The position numbers and the translations under genes are program-made. Shown in pieces: positions 37,401-47,281 of a DNA stretch of 64,000 bases; positions within the stretch are counted from its first letter, which is position 1; every line of letters begins with the position of its first letter. The DNA lies in contig NZ_BLPF01000002.1 of NCBI RefSeq assembly GCF_011764425.1, positions 1,550,997 to 1,614,996 on the forward strand, written 5' to 3'. Below the pieces are notes generated by a model. That model was not told the origin of the DNA. It did no database searches and saw nothing but the letters and a program-made list of their open reading frames with translations. This stretch comes from Phytohabitans houttuyneae (lineage in GTDB: Bacteria; Actinomycetota; Actinomycetes; Mycobacteriales; Micromonosporaceae).

Positions 37401-40400
37401 GGGCGCAGTTCACCGACCCGTACACCGGCCTCAAGCAGCGCCTGACCGCCACCGCCTACGACGAGTCCGGCCGCCCGTGGCACTCCTCGTCGTTCCTGTT
37501 CGACGGGGCCGTGGTCGGCACCCGCATGAAGGGCCTCAGCGGCAGGTACCACCTCAAGAACGCGACCGGAAGCATCTCCGACGACCTGACCGCGACCGAC
37601 TCGCACACCTGGGTCAGCACCACGTTCGGCCCGAACGGCGCGGCGATCGGGCGGGCCGTCGGCGGCCGCGAGACCATGCCCCGCACGGTCCTTCCGTCCG
37701 GGATGCACTTCGAGTACACCCGGCTGCGCAACAACACCCGGGTGGCCAACCCGAACGTGCTCAACGTCCTGGAAGGCGCGGGCAGCGTGACGCTGCTGCG
37801 CGGCGCGCGCGCCCCGTTCGACCTCGTCTTCTCCCAGCACGGCCTGCAGTTCGACGAGGCGGTCACCTTCCCGCCGCCGATGATCTACCAGGACCCGCAG
37901 CGCTCGTTCTTCATCAAGCCGCACTGGCGCACGGTGCTGATGGGCTACAACAAGACGCTGCAACGGCTGCGGTACGACTTCACGCCCTTCTACCACCCGT
38001 ACTCGGCGCTGTTCCTGCGCGAGCTGAAGCGGTCCGGGCTCGACGGGCTGCTCAACCGCAGGATCCAGATCTCGCCGCAGTCGTACCACCCCGGCAACAG
38101 CTACCGGTTCGTCGACTACGTCCCCGCACCGCCGGCGCAGTCGCGGCCGTCGGCCGCCAGCGACGTCGTCGACTTCGACCTCGGCGGCGCCTACAGCACC
38201 TACAACTGGGAGATCTTCTTCCACGCCCCGCTGCTGGTGGCCACCAAGCTGACCCAGAACCAGCGGTTCGAGGAGGCCATGCGCTGGTTCCACTTCATCT
38301 TCGACCCGACCAGCACGGACGGCGTCGAGTCACCGCAGCGCTTCTGGGTCACGCGCCCCTTCCACGAGCAGAACCGCGAACAGTACCGCCGCCAGCGCAT
38401 CGAGGAGCTGCTCAAGGACATCGGCGCCAACCTGGACCAGCTGCGGGCCTGGAAGAACAGCCCGTTCAAGCCGCACCTGATCGCCCGCTACCGGCCGGTG
38501 GCGTACCAGAAGACCGTGGTCATGCGGTACATCGACAACCTCGTCGCCTGGGGCGACCAGCTGTTCCGGCAGGACACGATCGAGTCCATCAACGAGGCCA
38601 CCACGCTGTACCTGCTGGCCTCGGAGATTCTGGGCCCGCGACCGGTCACCGTGCCGGACGTGAACCGCGCCGACCGCTCGTACAACGAGCTGACCGCCGA
38701 GGGCGAGCTGGACCCGTTCGGAAACCAGAAGATCGAGGTCCTGATGGAGAACCTGACCGACTCGCCGGTCCAGGTGATTCGCACCGACGAGGGCGCCGAG
38801 CCGATGCCGGTACTGACGATCTCCTACTTCGGCATCCCGCAGAACCGCGACCTGCTCGACTACTGGGACCTTGTCGCGGACCGGCTCTGGAAGATCCGCA
38901 ACTGCATGAACATCCGCGGCATCGTGCGGCAGCTGCCGCTGTTCGAGCCGCCGATCGACCCCGCGGTGCTGGTCCAGGCCGCGGCCGCCGGCGTCGACCT
39001 GGACACCGTGCTCGGCCCGGGCGGCACGCCGTCCAGCCAGTACCGCTCCCGGGTCCTGCTGCAGAAGGCGCTGGAGCTCACCCAGGACGTGCGCGCCCTC
39101 GGCGACCGGCTCCTGGCGGCGATCGAGCGCGGCGACGCCGAGGCGCTGGAGCTGATCCGGGCCTCGAACGAGGCGCGGCTGCTGGATGCCACCCTCGACA
39201 TCAAGCGACTGCAGGTCAAGGAGGCCGAACACAACCAGGTGGCGCTGGAACGGACCAAGGAGACCGCCGAGGGGCGGATCGAGTACTACGGCGGCCGCGA
39301 GTACATCAACCTCTGGGAAGGCACCGCCCTCACGCTCAGCGGCATCGCCACACTCGCGCAGACGGCGATCGCGCTCGGCTACGCGCTGGCCGGCGGCCTC
39401 ACGTTCATCCCCAAGTTCACCATCGGCGCCTCCGGCTTCGGCGGATCGCCGGTCGCGGCCGCCGACACGCCCGACGGCGTCAAGTTCTCCAAGGCCGCCG
39501 AATGCGCGGTCGCCACGATCTCGGCGATCGCCACCGCCGCCGAGAAGTGGGCCGGCATGGCGACCACGATGGGCGGCTACCAGCGCCGCGCCGAGGAGTG
39601 GGAGTTCCAGAAGAACCAGGCGGGGCTCGAGGTCAACCAGCTGCTGGCCCAGATCGAGGCGGCCAAGGTCCGGGTCGCCATCGCCGAGGCCGACCTGGCC
39701 AGCCAGCAGACGCAGATCGAGCAGGCGCGGGGGATCGAGGACTACCTGCGCACCAAGTACTCCAACCGCCAGCTCTACGACTGGATGCTGCGGCAGGTCA
39801 GCACCGTGTACTTCCAGGGCTACCAGCTCGCGTTCGACATGGCCAAGCGCGCCGAGACGGCGATGCGTTACGAGCTCGGCGACGACACGCTCACGTTCGT
39901 CCAGTTCGGATACTGGGACGGCCTGAAGAAGGGGCTGCTGGCCGGCGAGCGGCTCGCCAACGACCTGCGCCGCATGGAAGCGGCCTGGTTCGAGCGGAAC
40001 ACCCGCACGTTCGAGATCAGCAAAAACGTCTCGCTCGCCCAGGTCGACCCGCTCGCCCTGCTCACCCTCAAGACGACCGGCACCTGCCAGGTGACGCTGC
40101 CGGAGTGGCTGTACGACCTGGACTACCCGGGCCACCTGCGGCGGCGGATCACCGCCGTCTCGATCAGCATCCCCTGCGTGGTCGGGCCGTACACGAGTGT
40201 CAACTGCACGCTGTCGCTGACCGCCGACGGGGTGCGGGTCAAGGACGGCGTGGCCGGCGGCTACGGCGACCCGCTGGCGCCGACCGACGACCGGTTCACC
40301 GCCATGCACGCGCCGATCACCTCGATCGCGACGAGCCACGCCCAGAACGACAGCGGCACGTTCGAGCTGAACTTCAACGACGAGCGGTTCCTGCCGTTCG

Positions 40401-40999
40401 AGGGAGCCGGCGCGGTCAGCACCTGGACGATCGACCTGCCGCCCGCGCACAACCAGTTCGACTTCAACACCATCTCGGACGTCGTGCTGCACGTGCGGTA
40501 CACCGCCGAGCCGGGCAGCGGCGCGCTGGCCGACGCGGCCAGGACCCACCTCGCGGCGGTGGTGCCGAAGTCGGGCACGCGGATGTTCGTGCTCAACCGG
40601 GAGTTCGCCGGCGAGTGGCAGCGCTTCCTGTCCCCGCAGCCCGGCACCGACCAGGAGCTCGTCGTGACGCTGGAGCGCAAGCACCTGCCGTTCCGCGCCC
40701 GTACCGCCACCAACGTCAAGATCACTCGGCTTGACCTGATCGTGGACAGCGCACACCCGGACAGCTACGAGGTGAGCCTGACGTTCGCCGGTGCCGCCCA
40801 GGCCGCCAGCCACGTGATGCCGCGGCTCGGCGGGCCGGACGAGGCACACCACCTGATCGTCGATCCGGTGGCCCCGCCGCAGAACCTGCTCGGGCCGCTG
40901 TCGGTGAAGGTGCGGCGCGCCGGCGTGACCGACTTCCGCTCGCTGCCGGCCGACGACCTGAAGGAGGCTTACCTGGTCGTCGCGTTCACCACGTCATGA
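31407..40999 (+). CDS. Tc toxin A component with N-terminal peptidoglycan-binding-type repeats (one-base frameshift)
   Basis: About 3,197 residues once one base is restored in CCCC at about 37197. Four PGBD-like repeats (about 36-70, 108-142, 184-218, 277-310; GASTREAIRAFQRTAGLPAS type) and a transthyretin-like sandwich (RGSVRDELWQGRAGVRVQLW) precede the TcA body. The TcA body has the VRP1 region with DVCDCPDCLSVLGPPAYLAD (about 900), the neuraminidase-like region (WRWMKNYRVWEANRKVFLYP, about 1755), DRLWKIRNCMNIRGIVRQLP, and the pore/TcB-binding region (LWEGTALTLSGIATLAQTAI; FVQFGYWDGLKKGLLAGERL; LDYPGHLRRRITAVSISIPC). TcA pentamers inject the BC cocoon content through a membrane. The stop overlaps the nucleotidyltransferase start. 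The ribosome-binding site is weak (GCGAG), and translation may depend on the upstream gene. Confidence 0.92.
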
Positions 41000-41358
41000 C
41001 CGGCCCGCTGCCGCCGGCCCTCGCGGCCGTCGTCGACGCCGTCGTCACCCACTGCGATCCGGACGAGATAGTCCTCTTCGGGTCGTGGGCAAAAGGCACC
41101 ACGCACCGGTACAGCGACATCGACATTCTCGTGATCGGCCCGTTCACCGCCTCGCCGTGGCTGCGCGACCGCGAGCTGCGCGAGGCGCTGCGCGAGCTTC
41201 CGGTCGCGGTCGACCTGCACCTGCTCACGCCGAGGGAAATGGCGGTCGAGTCCGCGCGGCCGCACACGTACCTCAACACCCTGCGCGAGACGAGCCAACG
41301 TGTCTACTTGCGGACAGGCCGCCCGACATCCTTGCCCGGCGGTCCCGCGGCTGCCTAG
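40996..41358 (+). CDS. MNT-type nucleotidyltransferase coupled to TcA
   Basis: 120 residues. ATG 40996 overlaps the TcA stop (ATGA), so translation is coupled. It carries the minimal nucleotidyltransferase signature IVLFGSWAKGTTHRYSDIDI (GSx10DxD; here Gly-Ser then D-x-D) and a third acidic residue in AVDLHLL. Free-standing MNT proteins are often antitoxins that AMPylate or otherwise modify a HEPN toxin, but no HEPN gene is adjacent. In this position it could modify or restrain part of the Tc toxin, or simply hitch-hike. That link is inference from the overlap. Confidence 0.8.
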   Translation: MTGPLPPALAAVVDAVVTHCDPDEIVLFGSWAKGTTHRYSDIDILVIGPFTASPWLRDRELREALRELPVAVDLHLLTPREMAVESARPHTYLNTLRETSQRVYLRTGRPTSLPGGPAAA

Positions 41359-41457
41359 AATCGTGGTACTCGAAGGCACTTAAAGTTGAAGTATTGCGTG
41401 CGGAATAGTCCGAAGCAGGAAAAGCATCATCACAAAAAGACCATCGAGTCATTTCGC

Positions 41458-41488
41458 AAAGGCCCACGGCTAACAGCACGGGGCCTTT
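41458..41488 (+). terminator. Terminator of the Tc toxin operon
   Basis: AAAGGCCC (41458-41465) pairs with GGGCCTTT (41481-41488), with a 15-nt loop, followed by GTCTTATC. It lies 100 nt after the nucleotidyltransferase stop, in a locally AT-rich interval, and closes the operon 23738-41358. Confidence 0.75.
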
Positions 41489-41577
41489 GTCTTATCTGGG
41501 GGCCGGTTGCCCCGCCACCGCTTGACAAGCCATGCATGCCCATACTTCGATATGTCTCCCGGCGGTGTGGAGGCGAC

Positions 41578-43014
41578 ATGCGATATGTGGCAATGGTGAC
41601 GGCGGCCGTCCTGGCCCTCTCCGGCGGCGCCGCCTCGGCGGACCCGGAAAGCGGCCCACCCGCACCGGTCGACCTCACCGTCAGCGCGGGCGGCGAGTCG
41701 GGCGTGCTGTCCTGGCGGCAGCCGCCAGGACAGCGGGCCCGCGCCTTCCGCGTCTACGAAAGCGGCGTCGAGATCGCCCGCAACACCACGACCCACGCGC
41801 CACTGCGCAATCTCGGCTTCGCGCGCACCCGCACCTACACCGTCACCGCGGTCGACGGCCTGGGCCGCGAGTCCGCCCACTCCGCACCGATCAGCCGGCG
41901 CCTGGGCATCTCCGGCGTGCCACCAATGTGCGTGCCGGCCACCCTCACCGGCGTGGTCGCGACCGCGGTCACCGCCTCCGCCGTCTCGCTGACCTGGACG
42001 GTCAACGGCGACCCGGGCCTCACCGTCGTCACCGGCGGCCCGGCCGGCCCCGTCGCGACCGACCAGTCCGGCATCCGCGTCGGCGGCCTCAGCCCCGCCA
42101 CGGCGTACACCTTCACGCTCACCCACCAGCCGCGCTGCTCCGCCCCGGCCGCGCCGGCCACGGCGGTGACCGTCGTGACCGCGGCCGGCGCCGCCGGCAC
42201 ACCCGCGCCGCCCGCCGCGCCCACCGTCACCGCGAGCACCGACACCACCGTCACCCTCGGCTGGCAGCCGCCGCCCACCGGCGCGAGCGGGTACGCCGTC
42301 TACGAGTCCGGCCGGCGCGTGGCGACCTCCACCGGCCCGTCCGCCACGGTGCGCGGCCTGTACCACGCCGCCCGGTACACCTTCCAGATCACCGCGCTCG
42401 ACGCCGCCGGCAACGAGTCGCCCGCCGTCCTGGTCGCCGCGAACACCGCCACCTGCCAGGCCAGCCCGCCGCGGCCGGCCGCCCTCACCGCCACCGCGCT
42501 GTCCGCGTCGTCGATCCGGCTCTCCTGGCAGTACGACGCCTGGGCCGAGGGATACACGCTCTACAGCGGCGACGCGGCGGTCGGCACCAGCGCCGGCACG
42601 GCCACCGTGCTCAGCGGACTGCCGCCGGCCACCGTCCACCGCCTGCGCGTCGCCGCCACCCTGCCCGGCACCTGCGGGCAGAGCCCGCTCAGCTCGGTCA
42701 TCCGCGTCACCACGCCGGCCGGTCCCGCCGCCCGGCCGGCACGCCCGGCCGACTTCCGGGTGGCATCCGGCAACCCCATGACGGGTGCGGTGACGCTGAC
42801 CTGGACGCAGCCGGACGGCGGCCAGCCCGCCACCGGCTTCCGGGTGTACCGGGGTGCCGAGATCCTCGCGGAGGTGGCGGCCGCGCCCGCGACGCTCCTG
42901 CTCCCGCAGGCGACCACCCAGGTGCTCACGGTCGTCGCCGTCGACGCGCAGGGGATGGAGTCCGCGCGCAGCGCCGACCTGACCGTCCGCGTGCCGTACC
43001 TGCCCCCGCCGTAG
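41578..43014 (+). CDS. Secreted protein of five fibronectin-III domains
   Basis: 478 residues. ATG 41578 is chosen because GGAGG lies 5 nt upstream and a signal peptide follows (MRYVAMVTAAVLALSGGAAS ADPE). Five FnIII domains follow with Trp/Tyr landmarks: SGVLSWRQPPGQ, AVSLTWTVNGDPG, TVTLGWQPPPTGASGYAVYE, SSIRLSWQYDAWAEGYTLYS, GAVTLTWTQPDGGQPATGFR. Some domains contain paired Cys (MCVPAT...PRCSAP; TCQAS...GTCGQS), likely disulfides. There is no enzyme domain, sortase signal or membrane anchor. It could be an adhesion or scaffold protein. Its own terminator upstream separates it from the toxin operon. Confidence 0.85.
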   Translation: MRYVAMVTAAVLALSGGAASADPESGPPAPVDLTVSAGGESGVLSWRQPPGQRARAFRVYESGVEIARNTTTHAPLRNLGFARTRTYTVTAVDGLGRESAHSAPISRRLGISGVPPMCVPATLTGVVATAVTASAVSLTWTVNGDPGLTVVTGGPAGPVATDQSGIRVGGLSPATAYTFTLTHQPRCSAPAAPATAVTVVTAAGAAGTPAPPAAPTVTASTDTTVTLGWQPPPTGASGYAVYESGRRVATSTGPSATVRGLYHAARYTFQITALDAAGNESPAVLVAANTATCQASPPRPAALTATALSASSIRLSWQYDAWAEGYTLYSGDAAVGTSAGTATVLSGLPPATVHRLRVAATLPGTCGQSPLSSVIRVTTPAGPAARPARPADFRVASGNPMTGAVTLTWTQPDGGQPATGFRVYRGAEILAEVAAAPATLLLPQATTQVLTVVAVDAQGMESARSADLTVRVPYLPPP

Positions 43015-43124
43015 CGGCGTGCGTCAGGGCTGCGTCAGCGGTTTGCAGGCGAACCTCCCTACGGTGGGGCTGGCTGCCGGGTGCGAGGCATCCCCCATGC
43101 CATCCCCCGGCGGCCTCCCCTCGA

Positions 43125-43163
43125 GGACCCGGCTCCGGTGTGCGTCGCGCCGGAGCCGGATCC
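43125..43163. terminator. Hairpin between convergent genes
   Basis: GGACCCGGCTCCGG (43125-43138) pairs with CCGGAGCCGGATCC (43150-43163) with one wobble pair and an 11-nt loop. It lies between the stops of the FnIII protein (plus) and the AfsR-type regulator (minus), so it can act in both directions. Confidence 0.65.
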
Positions 43164-43206
43164 GCTCGTGCAGACGTGCAGTGCCAACTACCTGACGCCG
43201 ACCAGC

Positions 43207-46101
43207 TCACCGCGACTGCTCTGCGGCCCGGTCGATGAGCAGCTCCGCCCGGGCCTTGAGCCGAGGCAGCGCATCGGCGTCCATTGAGGACAGTGTCTCG
43301 CGCACGACCGCCACCGCGGCGCCGGCGTCGCCCGCGACGAGGTGCGCCTCGGCCAGGTGCAGGGATGCGGTGGCCACGCCGCGGGTGTCGCCCGCCTGCG
43401 CCATCAGCTCCCGGGCGTGCCGCGCCTCCGCGACCGCCGCGCGGTGGTCTCCTTGCACCCGCCGCATCCGGCTGTGATGCATCAGCAGCCAGGCATGGCC
43501 GAGCGTGTTGGTCCGCGGGTCGGTGAGCTCGCTCGCTCGCGCGTACGTCCGCTCCGCGGTCTCCAGGTCGCCGAGCGAGGTGGCGCAGTCGGTGATGCGC
43601 ACGAGGATCGCGCGCTCCGCCTCCGGGTTGTCCAGCTCCCGCACCACGGCGAGGGCCTTCGCCAGTAGGGGGAGTGCGGCGGCCGGCTCGTCGGTGATCA
43701 GCGTCTCGGCGTGGGTGCGCAGCGCCAGCACGATGCTCTCGCGGTCGCCGGCCGCCTCCGCGACCCGGATGGCCTCCTGGGCGTGTGCGGTGCCGGGCAG
43801 CCCCTGCCAGATGCGGGCGAAGGCCAGGCCGGTGAGGCTGTGTACCAGCTCGCGGTGCAGGCCCAGCCGCCGGAAGACCCGCACGCAGGAGGCGAAGGCG
43901 TTGGCGGCCTCGTCGACCCGCTGGGACAGCAGGATGTCGGCCCGGCTCGTCTCCGCGCGGTAGGCCACCGTCTGGTCGCCGGCCGCGAGCGCCGCGTCGC
44001 GTACCTGCGCCCGGGCCTGTTCGAGCTGCTCGAAGCCGCCCCGGATGGCCAACGCGGGTATGACGAGGTCGGCGAGGATCGCGGCCCTGTCGTACCAGCC
44101 GTAGCGGCAGGCCTGCGCGATGATGTGCAGCAGCAGCGTCCGCTCGGCGTGCAGCCATCCGTCGGCGTCCTTGGCCAGCCAGCCGGCGTCGCAGGCGGCG
44201 GGCGGCAGGTCGGCGGGGAGCGGGCCGGGTGGCAGCCCTTCGTTGACCCGCGTGGCGCCCGCGTAGGCCTCGTTGCCCAGCTGGAGCAGCTCGCCGAGCA
44301 GCCGCTTGACCGCCGCCCGGGACAGGCTTTCGTCCTCCTGCCCGGCGAGCTCGCGGGCGTAGAGGGCGACAAGGTCGTGCGGCCGGTAGCGGAACTGGCC
44401 GCACGCGTCGGCGCCCACCGGGTCGAGGAGCCCGGCCGTCGCCAGCTGCTCGGCGAGCCGGTCGCCGCCGCCGGCGTCGTCGCAGAGCACGCCGAGCGCC
44501 CACGCCGCGAACGGCCCGGGCGGCAGAAGCCCCATCCGCCGGACCGCGACCTGAACCGGCGGTGCGAGGCCGGAGTAGGCCAGCTCGAGCTGGGAACGGA
44601 CTTCGAGCCGGCCGACCGACAGCTCGTCCAGGCGGCGGGTGTCGTCGCGGAGCCGGTCGGCCAGTGCGCTGAGCCGGACCGTGGCTCCCGGCTGCAGGCG
44701 CGCGCCGACGATGCGCACCGCGAGTGGCAGGCGGCCGCACAGGTCGACGATCTCCTCCGCCACCCCGCGCTCGTCCGCCACCCGGCGGCTGTCCACGATG
44801 CGGCTGAGCAGGGTCACGCCCTCGTCGATCGAAAACGGCGGCAACCGGTGCCGGTGTGCGCCCGGCAGCTCGGGAAGGGTGCGGCGGCTGGTGACGAGCA
44901 CCGCCGCGCCGGGCGTGCCGGGAAGCAGCGGGGTGATCTGGTCGGCGTCGGCGGCGTCGTCGAGCACGATCAGCACCCGCCGGTCGGCCACCCGGGCCCG
45001 GAACGCCGCGGCCCGCGCGCCCAGACCTCGCGGCAGGGCGGCGGGCAGGTGCCCGAGGGCGTGCAGGAACTCCCCGAGTACCTCCACCGGATCTCGCGGC
45101 GTCGGGCCGGCGCCCTCCAGGTTGATGTACAGCTGGCCGTCCGGAAACCGCGAGCGCAGCTGGTGGGCCACGTGTACCGCGAGCGTCGACTTGCCCACGC
45201 CGGCCACCCCGCTGACCACCGCGATCGGTACCGCGTCGGCGCGCGTGAGCAGCGCCGCCAACCGTCCGGACTGCTCCGCCCGCCCGACGAAGTCGCCGAT
45301 GGACGGTGGCAGCTGGCACAGCACCGGGTAGGGCACCCACTCGGACTCGGCGCGGTCGTCCTGCCCGTTCAGGATCACCTGCTGCAGCGACTCCAGCTCG
45401 TTTCCCGGGTCGAGGCCGAGCTCGGCCCGCAGGTGGGCGCGGGTGTCCCGGTAGACGTCGAGCGCCTCGGCCCGCCGGCCCGAGCGGTGCAGGGTACGCA
45501 TCAGCTGGGCGCGCAGCCCTTCCCGCAGCGGGTGCAGGGCGGTGAGCGCGCGCAGCTCTTCGACGACGCCGCGGTGGTTGCCGGTCGCGACCTCCAGCTC
45601 GAACCGCTGCTCGGCGGCCTGCAGGCACCGTTCCAGCAGGCGCGGTACGTCCTGGCGGTGCAGCGCCGGCGACTCCACATCGGACAGTATCGGCCCGCGC
45701 CACAGCCCGACCGCCGTACGCAGCGCGTCGAGCTCGCCCTGGCGGTCGGCCCGCAGCGCCGCCGACCGCGCCTTCTCCAGCAGCGCCTCGAAGTCCTGCA
45801 CGTCCGAGGAGCCGGGCGGCAGGTCGATCGCGTAGCCACCGGCACGCGTGTTCACGATTCCGTCGACGCCCAGGATCCGCCGCAGCCGCGCGGTGTAGGT
45901 CTGCAGCGTCGCGCGGGCACCGGCCGGCGGCTCGTCCTCCCAGATGCGGTCGATGAGCGCGGCGACCGGGACCACCGAGCCGGGCTGGAGCAGCAGCGAG
46001 GCCAGGATGATCCTCAGCTTGGGCGCGGTGACCTCCACGAGCTGGCCGTCCCGGCGTACCTCCAACGAGCCCATGATCCGGAAGTAGAGCGCGTTTGCCA
46101 T
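43207..46101 (-). CDS. Second AfsR/SARP-family regulator
   Basis: 964 residues from ATG 46101, with GAGGGGGAACGG upstream. The DNA-binding domain covers residues 1-95 (LYFRIMGSLEVRRDGQLVEV), the BTAD runs to about 250 (VQDFEALLEKARSAALRADR), the NB-ARC follows with Walker A VVSGVAGVGKSTLAVH near 295-310 and RRVLIVLDDAADADQITPLL, and TPR-like repeats fill the C-terminal 350 residues (for example RTHAETLITDEPAAALPLLA). It is similar in layout to the regulator at 10907, but the two are not close copies. It is convergent with the FnIII gene and divergent from the SRPBCC/ArsR operon. A role in controlling the nearby toxin operon is possible but not shown. Confidence 0.9.
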   Translation of the reverse strand: MANALYFRIMGSLEVRRDGQLVEVTAPKLRIILASLLLQPGSVVPVAALIDRIWEDEPPAGARATLQTYTARLRRILGVDGIVNTRAGGYAIDLPPGSSDVQDFEALLEKARSAALRADRQGELDALRTAVGLWRGPILSDVESPALHRQDVPRLLERCLQAAEQRFELEVATGNHRGVVEELRALTALHPLREGLRAQLMRTLHRSGRRAEALDVYRDTRAHLRAELGLDPGNELESLQQVILNGQDDRAESEWVPYPVLCQLPPSIGDFVGRAEQSGRLAALLTRADAVPIAVVSGVAGVGKSTLAVHVAHQLRSRFPDGQLYINLEGAGPTPRDPVEVLGEFLHALGHLPAALPRGLGARAAAFRARVADRRVLIVLDDAADADQITPLLPGTPGAAVLVTSRRTLPELPGAHRHRLPPFSIDEGVTLLSRIVDSRRVADERGVAEEIVDLCGRLPLAVRIVGARLQPGATVRLSALADRLRDDTRRLDELSVGRLEVRSQLELAYSGLAPPVQVAVRRMGLLPPGPFAAWALGVLCDDAGGGDRLAEQLATAGLLDPVGADACGQFRYRPHDLVALYARELAGQEDESLSRAAVKRLLGELLQLGNEAYAGATRVNEGLPPGPLPADLPPAACDAGWLAKDADGWLHAERTLLLHIIAQACRYGWYDRAAILADLVIPALAIRGGFEQLEQARAQVRDAALAAGDQTVAYRAETSRADILLSQRVDEAANAFASCVRVFRRLGLHRELVHSLTGLAFARIWQGLPGTAHAQEAIRVAEAAGDRESIVLALRTHAETLITDEPAAALPLLAKALAVVRELDNPEAERAILVRITDCATSLGDLETAERTYARASELTDPRTNTLGHAWLLMHHSRMRRVQGDHRAAVAEARHARELMAQAGDTRGVATASLHLAEAHLVAGDAGAAVAVVRETLSSMDADALPRLKARAELLIDRAAEQSR

Positions 46102-46316
46102 CCGTTCCCCCTCGGTCTGGGCGGCTCCGGGCCCGGCGCATGCCGATGGACGGACCCTCCCTTTGAGGTAGACACCGGCGGCGCGGAAAACTGGTCGGGC
46201 CGTGACCGCTTAATGTTTGGTCGCCGCCACCCGGTTGTGGAGTGGAAATGCGGCCAACTTTCGCGGTTAGCCAGCCAAGCCCACCGGGATCGGCGCGGGG
46301 CGCGGGTCACACACCG

Positions 46317-46373
46317 ATGTGCAACCTGCGGGTTGCGCCTGCCGGCATCATGTGCAACTCTGGGGTTGCACAT
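46317..46373. promoter_or_regulatory. Two ArsR-type operators 33 bp apart
   Basis: ATGTGCAAC, a 6-nt spacer and GTTGCACAT form a perfect palindrome at 46350-46373. A second copy, ATGTGCAAC-6 nt-GTTGCG, starts at 46317, exactly 33 nt (about three helical turns) away. Both lie just upstream of the SRPBCC-ArsR operon, 20 nt before its start codon, the expected place for ArsR autoregulation. Confidence 0.75.
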
Positions 46374-46393
46374 TGGGTGAACGAGGAGGCTTC

Positions 46394-46840
46394 ATGAGCG
46401 AGGACCGGATCGAGTGCGACACCCTCATCGAGGCGTCACTGGAGCGGGTGTGGTCGCTCGTCGTCACGCCCGGATTCTGGGTGGCCAGCGAGGATGCCGT
46501 CGCGGGAATGGTGGCCGAGGAGGGCGCGTCATTCGTGGCGAACAACCCCAACGTCGGTCAGGTCGCTGTCCGGGTGGAGAAGGTCGAGCCGCAGACGTAT
46601 GTGGCGTACCGCTGGACGAGCGCGTTTCCCGGCGAAGAACTGCGCGAGGACAACAGCACGCTCGTCGAGTTCACGTTGAGCACCGAGGACGGCGGGACGC
46701 GGCTGCGGGTCGTCGAGAGCGGATTCGCCTCACTGAACACATCCGCGCAGGCGCGGGAAAAGGCGGTGCGGTTCAATGCCAGCGGCTGGCCGCAGGTGTT
46801 CGACATGGTCAGGAAGCGTGCGGAACAATCGGCCGTGTGA
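46394..46840 (+). CDS. SRPBCC/AHSA1-type protein paired with ArsR
   Basis: 148 residues from ATG 46394 with a strong GAGGAGG site. The START-like pattern DTLIEASLERVWSLVVTPGF, the central strands VRVEKVEPQTYVAYRWTSAF and the C-terminal helix SGWPQVFDMVRKRAEQ are typical of AHSA1 proteins, which bind a hydrophobic ligand in a helix-grip cavity. The stop overlaps the GTG of the ArsR gene. This order (SRPBCC then ArsR) is a common two-gene unit. The ligand is unknown. Confidence 0.85.
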   Translation: MSEDRIECDTLIEASLERVWSLVVTPGFWVASEDAVAGMVAEEGASFVANNPNVGQVAVRVEKVEPQTYVAYRWTSAFPGEELREDNSTLVEFTLSTEDGGTRLRVVESGFASLNTSAQAREKAVRFNASGWPQVFDMVRKRAEQSAV

Positions 46841-47190
46841 CCGACGACCGTGGCGGCGCCGTCGAGGCGGTTGACAGCGTCCTCGCCGCGCTGGCCGACC
46901 CGACCCGGCGGCAGCTGCTCGACCTGCTCGCCGCGCACGGCGAGGCCACGGCGACGGCACTCGCCGAGCGGCTTCCCGTCTCGCGGCAGGCGGTCGTGAA
47001 GCACCTTGCCGTCCTGGACGCCGCCGGCCTGGTTTCCGGCGCCCGGGTCGGCCGCGAGGTGCGGTACGCGGTACGGCCGGACGCGCTCAACGCGACAGCG
47101 CGGTGGATGACCGCGCTGGCCACCGAATGGGACCGGCGGCTGGCCGCCATCAAGCGCTTCGCCGAAACCGCCGAACGGAATTCGCAGTAG
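46837..47190 (+). CDS. ArsR-family transcriptional repressor
   Basis: 117 residues from GTG 46837, overlapping the SRPBCC stop. The winged helix is clear: VLAALADPTRRQLLDLLAAH, GEATATALAERLPVSRQAVV, KHLAVLDAAGLVSGARVGRE. There is no Cys metal site, so it belongs to the non-metal SRPBCC-linked ArsR branch. The palindromes at 46317-46373 are its probable operators. The MFS exporter begins 91 nt downstream and may share the control. Confidence 0.9.
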   Translation: MTDDRGGAVEAVDSVLAALADPTRRQLLDLLAAHGEATATALAERLPVSRQAVVKHLAVLDAAGLVSGARVGREVRYAVRPDALNATARWMTALATEWDRRLAAIKRFAETAERNSQ

Positions 47191-47281
47191 CACTCTTTCC
47201 GTTCGCCGAATTCTTTTTCTTCTGAACCGCGGTCGTACGGTGCTGCGCTGCATCCTGCGCCGCGGTGGAAAGGACTGTCCA

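Noticed and set aside
40996-41358. MNT/HEPN toxin-antitoxin pair
   Set aside because: Only the MNT half is present; no HEPN-like gene lies on either side.
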